64,000 nt of DNA from Drechslerella dactyloides (taxonomy: Eukaryota; Ascomycota; Orbiliomycetes; Orbiliales; Orbiliaceae): contig JAGTWJ010000019.1 in NCBI GenBank assembly GCA_020064725.1, positions 1,736,001-1,800,000 of the forward strand, given 5' to 3'. This document shows, one piece after another, positions 12,755-23,462 of the stretch (its first letter is position 1; every line of letters starts with the position of its first letter). The notes under the pieces were generated by a model. The model did not search any database, was not told the DNA's origin, and saw nothing but the letters and a program-made list of their open reading frames with translations. Made by a program: the position numbers and the translations under genes.

Positions 12755-13802
12755 AACTGCGGATGCAGCGGCACATACGGTCACATACCACACTCAAGAG
12801 AATAATCATAATGGTGGCACGGCGTGGCGAATATTCCGTCGGCGATGCTATGCGTATACGGCGCGCCGCTGCCATGTTGGTCCACTTGTTAATTAATTAG
12901 GTACCGCTTGTTATAGATGACCCTGGTACGAATCAATGGAGTTGGTTTCCCTGTGCGCTTACCGCTTCTCAATCCCGACTGGTCGGCGAGGATGTGGTTG
13001 ATGTAGGGTGCAGACGTGTGTGCGCGTGCAGGGCTGCTTTGGCTGGGGTTTTGTGGACATCCACCGCATCTCCTGGGTCATTTAGAGCCGACAGACAAAG
13101 AATGCGCAGTATTATGACTGCCATTCGATCTATCCCCCCGTTGTCCTTGTTTTTCATACCAGTCGCTAACATATCCGCTCAACTTGCACTTCGTTTGTTT
13201 ACATTGTTGCTTTGTCCCGCTCGCTCGCTTGTTTTGTGGGATTCGCCGGAAGGGGTGGCATCTCGAGTGATGAATGATTCTTATGAATTCTGCAATACCT
13301 AGTCCCGGCTGGACGTATGCGGTCTGTGGTTCCTTTGCTTCGGCGGGGGTAACCTGGACTGTGGGCGTCGTGGTCGGCGTTGCGGACCCAAAAACTACAC
13401 TTGATCTGACGGGATGCCCTCTTTTTCCTCCCTTCTCATACGCTTTGATGCCTCGCGGTTCGATTCACGAGATAAATGCCTCGCCCCTTTTTCTCTGTTG
13501 AGGTTGAAATATTTGATCGACTCGTAGGATAATTGAGATGTCGTGGGGTGATGGCGGACGCTATGGCGGAGTTTAGGTGTAGATATACCGCGCTATCGTA
13601 CACATCTAACCTGTTTCATCCTGATCTCGCAAGCCAAACTTCCACAGACCCACCTTATCTCTTAACGCCCCACAGGATATGCATGTGAATGTCAAGAAAG
13701 ATACCTGTACGATACAACTTATCAAACAAAGTAGCGGATGATCTCGGCGATTGCATCAAAGACATTACTACCAGGGTATAATTTATATCCAAACTCGCTA
13801 TA
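12755..13802. other. convergent intergenic region
   Basis: About 1 kb between two converging genes, presumably their 3' UTRs. No supported ORF or RNA gene. Confidence 0.55.
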
Positions 13803-14870
13803 CTATAGAATCCAACTCGACCAGCAAGGGAGAACCAGCATCAACGATAGAAAAACACACAACCCTCTCGACGCGCGAGAAGGGCCGCTATAGCGAACCG
13901 CAGCTGCCGCATTGCCCGCTGCCGTCGTCGGCGCCGCAGCACCAAAGGTGGCAGCAGCGTTCGGCGGGGCCCTACCAGCAGGCGTGGCAGCAAACGTGAT
14001 AGCAGCGGTAGCCGGCGCTCCAAAGGTCGCGACGGACCCCCTTTCCGTCCGCGAACTCGTACTCTCCGGCGGTGCGCACGAGCCCAAAGGGTACGTGTAC
14101 GTCGACTGGTGGTCCTTTGGAAAACTGTACGTCTTGACCTTGCAATCGGACCTTTCGATCGGCGGGTACGCTTCCGGACTGAACGCGCGCTCGAGCATCA
14201 GCAGTGGGGCGCTGGCCGGCGTGAAGAGCGACAGATCCGCGGAGCGCCAGGCGACGGTGTAGTACCAGGTTTGGATTGTAAAGTTGCTGATGAGAGTGGT
14301 ACCCACTGGGATATCGAGGGTGTCGCCGCAAGGGAGCTTGGAGGACGTCCACTGGAGGGCGGACGTCGTCGTCGTGACATGGCTCAGGCAGTCGCTTTCA
14401 TTGTTCGGGTCGACGGTGAAGCCGCTGCGAAGTAGTTACATACAGTACGAATCAGTAACGTTATGTAGACCAGGGTGGTCCTTGTGTTACTTGTAGAGGG
14501 TCCGACTCGGGCAATTGGTCAAGCTTTGTGTCACTTACTCTGGGCAACACCACGCCGATGTCACAACGTCGTTTCCCTCCGTCGACGTCGTGGTGCCGAC
14601 GGCCGCCCAGCCCAGCGGACAGACGCCGGGACTGAAGCTGTAGATCCAGCCGCCGGCGCTCTCGCAGACCCAGGTGATGTATTCAACGGGATCGCAGAGC
14701 TGCCAGGTCGAGCAGGTCTCGCCCCAGTCGTATACGAGGGGAGTATCCGGGATGGTTGTGCCGTACAGTCTTGGTGGTTTGTTGACGCAGTTGCATGGCG
14801 GCGTGAAGATTGTCGTTAGGGCCGATACGGGGGCATTGTTCCAGCTGCTGTTCGAACTTATCGTCGTCAT
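13803..14870 (-). CDS. Cys-rich fungal surface-type protein with hydrophobic C-terminus
   Basis: Two exons: 14870-14539 and 14424-13803. The 114-nt intron has a GTAAGT donor and GCAG acceptor; 317 aa. The first exon has the pattern of a common fungal family with many cysteines and aromatic residues (LTTIFTPPCNC, FSPGVCPLGW, SAWCCPEGFTVD). The second has paired Cys, a SYTL-like beta-rich section with several N-glycosylation sites, and an Ala/Thr-rich stalk. The last 20 residues are strongly hydrophobic, as in a GPI-attachment or membrane anchor. The odd point is that no N-terminal signal peptide follows the chosen Met at 14870, so a 5' exon may be missing. The 3' end could also be spliced differently if a longer transmembrane and tail region exists. 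It is divergent from the membrane protein at 15280. Function unknown. Confidence 0.75.
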
Positions 14871-15279
14871 TGCGATTCGTAATGCGATATGATATGAGGT
14901 TCTATTCGTGCGGCGATAAGATCCGGCTACGGAGAACTATCACGAAGCGTGCATAAAAGGATACAAAACTGAGAATTCTAGAAGGACGGGACGGGCACTG
15001 ACTATCGTCCCTTTTTACCCGTCAATCAAGTACGTAAAACTGACCTGACATGCTCGACGCCCCGAGGCTGAAGCGTATTTGACGCTAGCTTGGCGGTCGC
15101 TCTCTTTCTCCAATATTCAGACAATCTTGGCAAGCCACCAGGCGGCGCACGAGGGAGCACGGGATTCGCAGAGATTGGTGTTTCTCAGCCTCACATCCGT
15201 CGTCCCTGCAGGCCGGCCGTTGTTGTGCTATGGCGCTAGAGAAGGCTGCCGCATTTTATATTCAACTCCTGAATCCTGA
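14871..15279. other. shared divergent promoter region (409 bases)
   Basis: This short region separates the starts of two divergent genes that both look like surface or membrane proteins. It should contain both promoters. A possible missing first exon of the minus-strand gene would also have to lie here. Confidence 0.5.
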
Positions 15280-17460
15280 ATGCAGCAAAACTTGGAGTAC
15301 CTTCCATCCACTGCTGCTGCTGCTGTCGATGCGACGACCAGCGACAATAGGATGGAGGTAAACCGGGTTCAACAGCGGCCGCTGCGCAAGATACCCGAGG
15401 AATATGGGTACGGAAATACTGGGACCGTCGCGCAAGAGACTGGGTACAGCTCGGCGCATGTATCGGAGCAACTTGCGCCCAGGAAAAAAAGCAGCGGCTC
15501 AGTATGGGGCCTTGTGCAGATGTTTGGGCTCTTTCTTGCGGCCTGCGGCTTCGGCGTCGGTCACCACTTCTACTATTCGTACCTCAACGGGAGGGTCGCG
15601 AATAACCAGTCGGTAAGTTACTTTTATTCTATTGTCAAAAATCAACATCAAATTATAAGATCTTCGTGGATTTGATTGGGCGTTTGGAAGTGACGTGCTG
15701 CTAACGTGGTTTCAATCACAGTGGTACCTGGCCGCCGGTAACGCCATCTCCTACGGGGCGAGGATATTATTTTCGGCGTCGATAGGCCTCTGCATCCGTC
15801 AGTGGTTCTGGAAGGCTATGAGATCGGAGTCTTGGACTTTGGGCACAATCGACAAACTGCACGGTGTTAAAGACAGCCCGGCGAATCTCCTCAGTCCAAG
15901 GTTTGCCGGGACGTTCGTAGCTCGCGCGCCGCTAGGGCTTCTAATCACACTCTTCGTCTGGTGCGTGTAAATCGAAACTGTGATGTCTATTGTAAGGAGA
16001 ATTTGGAGCTGACATATACAATATCCAGGTCACTGCCTGCCATTCCCATTATTGCGCCAACCAGTCTCTCGGTCCACGTCGTCTACCAAACTTTTACCGA
16101 TCTGCCTATCCAGATCACGAACTTGGACCTGACGGGGCCGGACACCATCACGACCGATCCGAACGAATTCCAATCCCAGTTCGCGCAACCGATTCCATTC
16201 GGTGCCGCCCGCGGGGGGTACGACAGCCCGTCATCCAGAGCGCTAGGGCTGGTCTACAATACCTTCAACAGCGGCCAGATCCTGAGCTTACCCTCGCCAT
16301 GCAACGGGAACTGCACCTTCAACCAGACCTTTTACGGCCCAGCTTTCAAATGCGAGGAAGTAACCCCGGAGAACGACAGCCCCTGGGCCGGCTGCTACAA
16401 CAAGACGGCCGACGAATGCGGGGCGGGCTACACGACCCTCCACGACCCGTACGTCACCACTTGGTACGACGCCGGCGTGTCCGTGTGCAACGGCACCGAC
16501 GGCACCGACGGCATCGAGACCTGCACCGCCCTCCCTTCGAACGCGCGGAAGATCGGTGACGCGACGTACGTCGGCGACGGGAGGCTCTGGATCTTCTACC
16601 GCTGGCTAGCGCCCGATCTCCGCGACCCGAACCGGACAACCTACGACGAAACCATCTGGGAAAACCACCGCCTCGTCTGCCAGTCGTATAACGCGTCCTT
16701 CAACGTGCACCGCACCTATCTCGCCGGCGGCCTCGACCAGACCGTCGGCGGCACCGTCGAATACATCAACCCGACAAACTTCTCCAGCCGCCACGTCAAT
16801 TTCCCCGAGTCACCCGGTGAAGTCGCATCCTACGCCATCGTTGACATTCTAGTCTACTTGCTAGGCGGCCTGATCCACCAGTACGGCGGCCCCAGCATTC
16901 CGACCGTCATCGACGAAACGCAGCTCGCGGGCTCCAGAATCGTCGAGGCCGTACCGTTCCCCAAGCCGGACGGCGCGTTCGGCATCCAGAAGCCCGTCCG
17001 CGACCTCGCGCGGGCGATCGAAGAGCTGCATTTCAACGTTACGGTGGGGATGCTGTCGATACAGGACCTGGCATGGCTTAAGAACGAGACGGTTCCGTCA
17101 ACGCAGTACGTCGGCCGGAACGTGTGGTCGTACCGGTGGCTGACGCTGGCGGCCGTATACGGGGCCTTCGCGGCGGCGAACGTCGTGGCGCTGGCGGTGG
17201 GGCTGTATGCTATCGTGCAGAATCACGGCGGGTTCATTAAGAACGACTCGTTTCTGCGCATCATGATGACGACGCGGAATCCGGAGCTCGATCGGCTGAC
17301 GGAGTCTGTGTCCGATGGCAGGGGCGACGATGACGAGCAGGAGCTGTTAGAGGGGAAGGAGGTAAGGTTTGGGTATTTGGTAAGGGAGCCGCAGGGGTTC
17401 AATCGGCACAAGAAGGTGGGATTTGGCTTTCCGAATTCTGTCGTCGGGCTGTGGAAATAG
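15280..17460 (+). CDS. polytopic membrane protein with large glycosylated ectodomain, fungus-specific family
   Basis: Three exons: 15280-15612, 15722-15960 and 16029-17460 (introns 109 and 68 nt); 667 aa. Probable membrane segments lie at about 75-97, 113-135, 180-200 and 560-583. Between the third and fourth is a roughly 350-residue loop with a conserved-looking Cys motif (CNGNCTFNQTFYGPAFKC), further cysteines and many N-x-S/T sites, so it is likely extracellular or lumenal. A short acidic and basic cytosolic tail follows. This architecture matches a large family of uncharacterised filamentous-fungus membrane proteins, some labelled formylmethionine deformylase-like by annotation error; no deformylase motif is present. 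The donor of intron 2 is GTGCGT; joining there restores the uninterrupted segment LFVWSLPAIPIIAP. Function unknown. It shares a promoter region with the Cys-rich gene at 13803-14870. Confidence 0.85.
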
Positions 17461-19161
17461 CACTGCACTCGAGTATATGTTGGGATTGGAGGCCCTTTGG
17501 CTTCTCGCGTGCTGCAGTATAGCACGTATGTTGGACGATTTTTCTTTACAGCATGATCTTAGTACCCTATATCGGTGAAGCAGCATTCTTAGCTTAGCGA
17601 TTCGAAGCTTGAGCGGCTGGTTTTCACAATGTAATGAATATTTAATGAATACCCCGGATTGGATGCTTGGATTCGGCGGAGTTAACCTTAAACTGCCATA
17701 ATTAGAAACCAATATTCGTAGCTTCACATAGTAATCGACGTTGTATAAACGTACCAGGGCAAAATATTCCACAGGGTTATACGTTATGCAGGTGGCTCTT
17801 CGTCAGAATCACAACTTTAGAGCCGCATGTCGGCGCGTCGGGTGTCTCCCTCCCGACATGCAGGTCTAGCTCCTGCATTAGCTCGATCAGGTATCAAGCG
17901 ACACACCTACTGACAGAAACTCTCCTTCACCCACCACACTTCAACGTTTTAGGCAAACAATCCACCCTTCATCCCATCCCTCCTCCTTTCTTTTCCTCTT
18001 CACCACCCTGTTACCATTTATTTTTTTATACCTTTTCTCGTCGAATAGACACGCATACGCGTATCCCTTAGGCAAGGTGCCCACGCCATTGATAGCACGC
18101 ATACCCGTCGCTTTCTCTCAGATATTCGACACTCGATACATGACGTACCTCCTAGCTCCCACTGTGGACATAACGCCGCGGACATAACCACCAATCTCCG
18201 ACGGCTTTATCGGCGGCGTTTAAAAGCGGGGAAGGCTGCTGAATAATGCCAATTGGTAATCCGGATGCTTTGAAATACAAAGAATGGGAGTGATGCCCCC
18301 TTTTCCGGCGTGCAAACCGGGCGGAGAGAGCGCGAGATTTGGGATCGCGGTCGTCAAGGTGCGGGAAGAGCGTGGAGTTTGCGGATGTGTTGTCGGTGGG
18401 ATGGGTGAGGTTGGCGGGACTAGGCTGCTTTCGGCTAGCGTCTGTGGAAGGTGTGTGGGTGATCCCTGCTGTGCCGTTTTCGACGGTTTGCCGGGTTTGG
18501 AGAGCGCACACTGCATGATGGCATTTGGTTGCATGGCGGTGTGTGTTTCCTACAGTCTCTTGGATCCATGGATTGCTTCGGCGCTCGATCGCGACAGAGT
18601 GAAGGTGCATCTCTGATTGAACTTGAAAACAGCGATTTTGAATATATCAATCGTCACACAATTGTTTCATGAACGGTATCCGCAGTGTGGATTTTGAATC
18701 GATTGTCGAGTCGACTCTGTTCAGCGAGCTGCAAACTTCTTTACACGATTGAACAAGAGTACACGGCTAGCGGATTAAGAAAAATAGCAAGTGAAAATGG
18801 CTGCATGGCGCAAGCTAGAGCTATCGTGGATGGAGGAAATAACTATCTCCGAAGCCCTTCCTTCCTTCGCACTTCGTACGTGCTTACATGCTCTTCTATC
18901 GTGCGACTGCTGCTTACCTATTCGCCTGCTATGGAGGTATCTTGTAATGGTCGAGCTGATCGATCGTCCATGCCGGAGTTTGCGGGTTGGCGGCGAGATG
19001 TAAAAGTATATAAGGCCCGTCGAGGGACAGTCTGGTAGTCTTGCTCGTTCATTGGAAAGCATCCAGCACAGTCTCAACCTTAATCAACATTAACACAACT
19101 TTACCAATTTATCGAATCATCACATATCTTCAGCTTCAAGCTATCGTCAATTACAATTAAG
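17461..19161. other. 1.7-kb intergenic region upstream of the aldo/keto reductase
   Basis: Open frames on both strands around 18152-18650 overlap one another and look random. The last 150 bases hold a TATA box and an A/C-rich leader for the gene at 19162. Confidence 0.55.
19007..19014 (+). promoter_or_regulatory. candidate TATA box (TATATAAG)
   Basis: A consensus-like TATA box lies 155 bases upstream of the aldo/keto reductase ATG. The DNA after it changes to an A/C-rich leader, as expected for transcription starting 30-60 bases downstream. Confidence 0.45.
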
Positions 19162-20388
19162 ATGTCATCTACTCAGAATACGATTGCTGGCCGCAAAGTC
19201 GGTTCTCTCGGTACAGCCTGTCCTCCAATTTCATAGATACTAAATGTGTATATACAAGTACTGACTGGAGTAATATTGTAAATGCAGGCTTCGGACTCAT
19301 GAACTACACCTGGCGCCCAACAAACACACCAGACGACCAAGCCTTCGCGGGTATCTCCGCCGCCATCGCCGGCGGCGCAACCTTCCTCGTCTCCGGCGAA
19401 TTCTACGGCACGCAAGACCCGCAGGACAACCTCCGCCTTCTGAACCGGTACTTCACAGCACACCCAGAACTCGCATCAAAGGTCATCCTCTCAGTCAAAG
19501 GTGGCGTGAATCTGCAAAAATTCCTCCCGGACGGTTCGCCGGACGGTATCCGTCAGTCCATCAACAATATTCTCGACAAGCTCGACGGGAAAGTACGACT
19601 CGACATCTTCTGCATCGCGCGCGTCGACCGTGCGAATGATACGGAAGTAACGTGGCGCACGGTAAAGGAAGACTTTATCGATACGGGTAAAATCGGCGGG
19701 TTGTGTTTATCTGAGGTTTCTGCGGACACGATCCGCCGTGCGGTTGCTATCACGCCGATAGCGTGTCTGGAGACGGAAGTGTCGCTTTGGGCGACGGAGA
19801 TTTACGAGAACGGTGTCGCGGACGTGTGTCGGGAGCATGGGATTCCTATTGCGGCGTACTCGCCGCTGGGAAGGGGTTTTCTGACGGGCCAGTTGAAGAG
19901 TCCGGATGATATTCCCGAGGGTGATATGAGGCGGCACTTTGACAGATTCAAACCGTACGCTCCACCCCATTTAAACTCTTACCTACGTATCGATATATAT
20001 ACGTGTGGTATACTAATGTTGTATTTTCAGGGAGAACTTTCCGAAGAACCTCGAGCTCGTTGAAGCGGTTAAGAAGATCGCAGCGAAGAAGGGCGTGACG
20101 CCCTCCCAGCTCGCGCTGGCGTGGGTCGTCCAGTACGGTGCCAAGCGCGGCCTGGCCGTCATCCCCATCTTGTAAGTTGCTCCTACGAGATATACTCTTT
20201 ATCGCGGTTATTCTAACGGTTTGGTGTGTAGTGGCGCGACGAAGGAGGAGCAGGTGGTCGAGAACCTCAAGGCGACGGAGGTACACTTGACAGATGAGGA
20301 TTTCGCGGAGATTGACGCGCTGTTGAAGAGTTTCAAGCCGGTTGGCGGGCGGTATAACGCCGCGCACGAGGCGGCGCTGTTTGCGTAA
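19162..20388 (+). CDS. aldo/keto reductase, pyridoxal reductase type
   Basis: NADPH-dependent reductase of the AKR superfamily, closest in pattern to S. pombe Plr1, which reduces pyridoxal to pyridoxine. Four exons: 19162-19210, 19288-19954, 20031-20171 and 20232-20388; introns 77, 76 and 60 nt; 337 aa. The (beta/alpha)8 markers are the N-terminal [14 protein letters not shown], the active-site Tyr in SGEFYG, the Lys in SVKGG, the [12 protein letters not shown] strand, and the cofactor-binding end [16 protein letters not shown]. The usual catalytic Asp before the Tyr is Ser/Gly here, and the usual His is in an ARVD context, as I recall for pyridoxal reductases. It is tail to tail with the next gene, 231 bases apart. 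Substrate assignment is inference. Confidence 0.88.
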
Positions 20389-20619
20389 AGGTGTTATAGT
20401 ATGTGTACATGTAGATTTGAGTGTGGGTTTACGTTGGTGGTAGTATACTACTTTGCAATGCGATATCGCATGTAATGATTGTTCGCAAGTTGAGACTTTA
20501 TCATTTACTGTGACTCTTCTTACAAACATTGGCCATATGCAAAGAACCTATGAGATCATCTACTGATGCATGATGTAACACCGCGATTCTCCGTCCGTTG
20601 ATATAGTCGTCACGTCGAC

Positions 20620-22679
20620 TTACAAAACCACAATCTTCTCCCAAATCAGCGTCTGCGTCCCGATAAACAGCGCCGGCCGATACGACAGCGCGATCCGATC
20701 CCGCCCACTCAACTCCCCACTGCGTCCCGGCACCCCCGCCTCCTTCAGCCGGCGCATATCCTCCCTATTCGCAGCATTCACCATCCACTCCCCGTCGAAC
20801 GGGGTGCCCACCTCGTCGAACAGAACGAGGTGGACGTCGCCGGTCTTCTCGCTCTGGAACATGTACTGCAGCGCCTGGGCGTCCGATATGATCATGTGCA
20901 GCTCGCGTTCGGCGGATGTGGGCATGCGGCGGTCGGCGGGGTCGCGGGATTTGTCCTTGAAGCGGAGGAGCGGGACGAAGAGTTGGCGGAGGGTGGTGGC
21001 GATTTGGACGCGGTGGTCGATTGTTCGGGTTGTCATGTTTGTGGGCTTTTCGCGGACGTTTTCGAGGAACCATTTTCCGCGCGCGGCGTGGCCGGGGGGT
21101 GCTGTTGTAAAATCATTAGGTATCTCTAGACGGGGGGTGTATATATCATGGTGAGGGAGGTGGTGGGTTGCGTACTGTTCTTCTGGCTGCGGTCGAGTCC
21201 GGCTTGCTCGAGAACTCTGTCTGCCACGCGCTCGTCAAGCCCGTACAGCCAGTTACCCCAGATGTCGCGATTCAATATCGAGTATATAATATACTGGAAG
21301 AAGCTCTGCCGCTTCGCCCTGCACTGCTCGGTCATCAGTTCCAGTGTCCCCTTCGGCATCCTGGCTGTCGGCAGCACGGGAATGAAGTCTCGCTCGTTAA
21401 AGTACTGCATCCGTCGGAGGGCGCTGCGCACGCTCGGGCTGACGTCTGCAGCGCTGATATCGATCGGCGACAGGTCATCCGGGACGAGGTATTTGCGGAC
21501 CCAGTGCTCGACGCTGGCGAAAAGACGCGTGGTGTACGTATGGTAGTACTCTGGTGACTGAGGGCCCGCGTGGGTTACCTTTCTGGGCCCGTTGGATGGC
21601 AAGGTTGGGATTGTGATGAGGGCGAGGTCGTCCGGGTTGTATTGGGGGCCGATTGCGTATTTGCGGTGTTTCTCTTGTTCTTCGAGAGTTTTGCGGCGGA
21701 GGGCTTCGAGGACTTGTTTGACCTCCGGGTCGATGAAGGGGAGGCGGCCGGTGGTCTCGCGCTGGTAGTCTTCCAGGGTCCATTTCTTGAGGGAGAAGTT
21801 GCGGGTGTCGTCGGATGGGAGGGTGAAGCACTGGGGGGTTGGGATTGTGATTGAAGTGGAGGAGGTGGTATCTGCAGTCGCGCCCGGGAAGAGACGGGTA
21901 TAAATGTTGCTAAAGATGCCGTTGCTGCCGTTGATTCGCTTGGTCGGTTTGTTGCCATTTGGAACGGTGCGGAGACCATTATTGGAAGAAGAGCTGTGTT
22001 CGAGGGCCGATTCAGCGTCGTCGTCGTCTTCGGCGTCCCGCTGCTCCTGCGGGGTGATTGTGGCGCCGGACTGCTTTTTGGCATCGTACAAGTAGTCTTC
22101 GAGGCGGACGATGCAGTTGACGAGCTGGCGTTTCGTGAGCTTGCTTTTGTTCCCGCTGGCGAACTTTTGCAGCTCGGAGAAGCGGTCGAGGAGGTCGGTT
22201 TTGTCGAGGGATTCTAACTCGGCGCGGGGTTTGATCTTGTATTTTGAGATGCTGTATTTTGTTTTCCCGTTTTGTTGGGCTGGGATCTCGAAGATGCTGT
22301 CGTCAGTTGCATCCGATTTGCCGGCTGGGCTGCCGTCTGTTTGCGAGTCGTCGGCATCGCTTTCTATTGACTCTGAGAAGTTTGAGGCGCCGTCGTCGTC
22401 AAAGTCTGAGTCCGAGTCTGGCTCTGGCTCGTCCGATTCTTCGTCTGAGGTGTCTTCGTCGTACCAGCCGGGGATATGCTTCCCTTTCTTCTCGGCCGCT
22501 CGGAGGGCTGTGGGATTGGCTAGGGATTTGGGAGGTGCTTTCGCCTGGCGTTCGCGGTCTTCGGCTTCGCGTTGCAGCTGGTAGACGGTGCTCATTGCCG
22601 CTAGGGCACGTGCTTCGAGGGCGCGTAGGTCCATGCTTATATCTACTTTTTCTGGCTGGTGGACCTCTTTGGCATCCAT
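20620..22679 (-). CDS. large conserved-type hypothetical protein with acidic N-terminal region
   Basis: Two exons: 22679-21176 and 21101-20620. The 74-nt intron (GTACGC donor, CAACAG acceptor) was placed because it removes an in-frame stop and joins KN to TPPGHAARGKWFLENV; 661 aa. Residues 1-60 are helical and charged. A long Asp/Glu/Ser-rich section follows (about 75-115). Next is a basic helical module (KLTKRQLVNCIVRLEDYLYD) and then a Ser/Gly linker. The C-terminal 350 residues look like a folded helical domain (ASVEHWVRKYLVPDD; GNWLYGLDERVADRVLEQ; RVQIATTLRQLFVPLL). No catalytic motif, signal peptide or membrane segment is visible. I recognise no named family. It is probably a nuclear or cytosolic protein specific to filamentous fungi. 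Confidence 0.8.
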
Positions 22680-23462
22680 CGTGACTCTTAGATCTAACTA
22701 ACTGTAGTATTGTGTACCTGCCAGTGCACTGCAGGGTGGACAATGAGAATATCTGCTATATTTCCTTACGCAAGTGAATGGAGTGATATGATTATAAGAC
22801 TGAAGATACCAGTATGCGTATATAATGTCGTCGCTGGATGTGTGAATATGTGGATATACCTAGGTATATCGATATATTTCCACCAGCTTCGCATAAAGAA
22901 GGTGTAGGACTGCAGGAGAAGATTCTCCCAGAGACACCCGTCTTCTGTTTACCATCTAAGATGAAAGAATACCGGATGGACCTCTTTCATCCACTGTTGT
23001 CTAGTGTCTGAGGGGAGCTCTTTGTTCGTCGCGTTGGAACTGTTGCAAAAACCGCGTTGTGTTTGCCAAGTATCAGGACCCCTGCTTTTGGCAGCAGGCA
23101 GACGCAAAAATGAGGTAACGAACGGCACGTTGAAACCGGCGGCGGAGTGCCGACATTGTTTGACAATTGCGGCCTGCTCGAACGGGCATCTGCCACCGCC
23201 CGCCGAACACGCTTCTCGCTTGCAAGCCGGTTGCGAGAAACGGACCTGCCCGCTGCGCGTGGCCGCAGAACTGCCAGGCGGCAGGCGCATCGCGCAAATC
23301 GGCAGGCGCTGTCAACCTCCCCGCCGTCCCCTCGAATATTTAATCGCGCCATGCTCCCTCGCTGCCCCGCTCTCGACCTCATCAGTCCCGTCGACACCAG
23401 CTAACGCCTCATCCACGCCTCATCCACTCCGCTAGCCTCATCCCATCTCTCGATCCATCAAC
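22680..23462. other. divergent promoter region (783 bases)
   Basis: Separates the hypothetical gene (-) from the GILT-family gene (+). Overlapping open frames on both strands at 22949-23435 look random. The last 100 bases are a pyrimidine-rich leader with repeated CTCATCC blocks just before the ATG at 23463. Confidence 0.5.

Noticed and set aside
13447..13480. B-box-like GGTTCGATTC suggesting a tRNA
   Set aside because: No matching A box, anticodon arm or acceptor stem around it; the same holds for other GTTCGA hits in the window.
15280..17460. Peptide deformylase function for the membrane protein
   Set aside because: Database names of this type exist for the family, but the sequence has no deformylase metal-binding motif and is a polytopic membrane protein.
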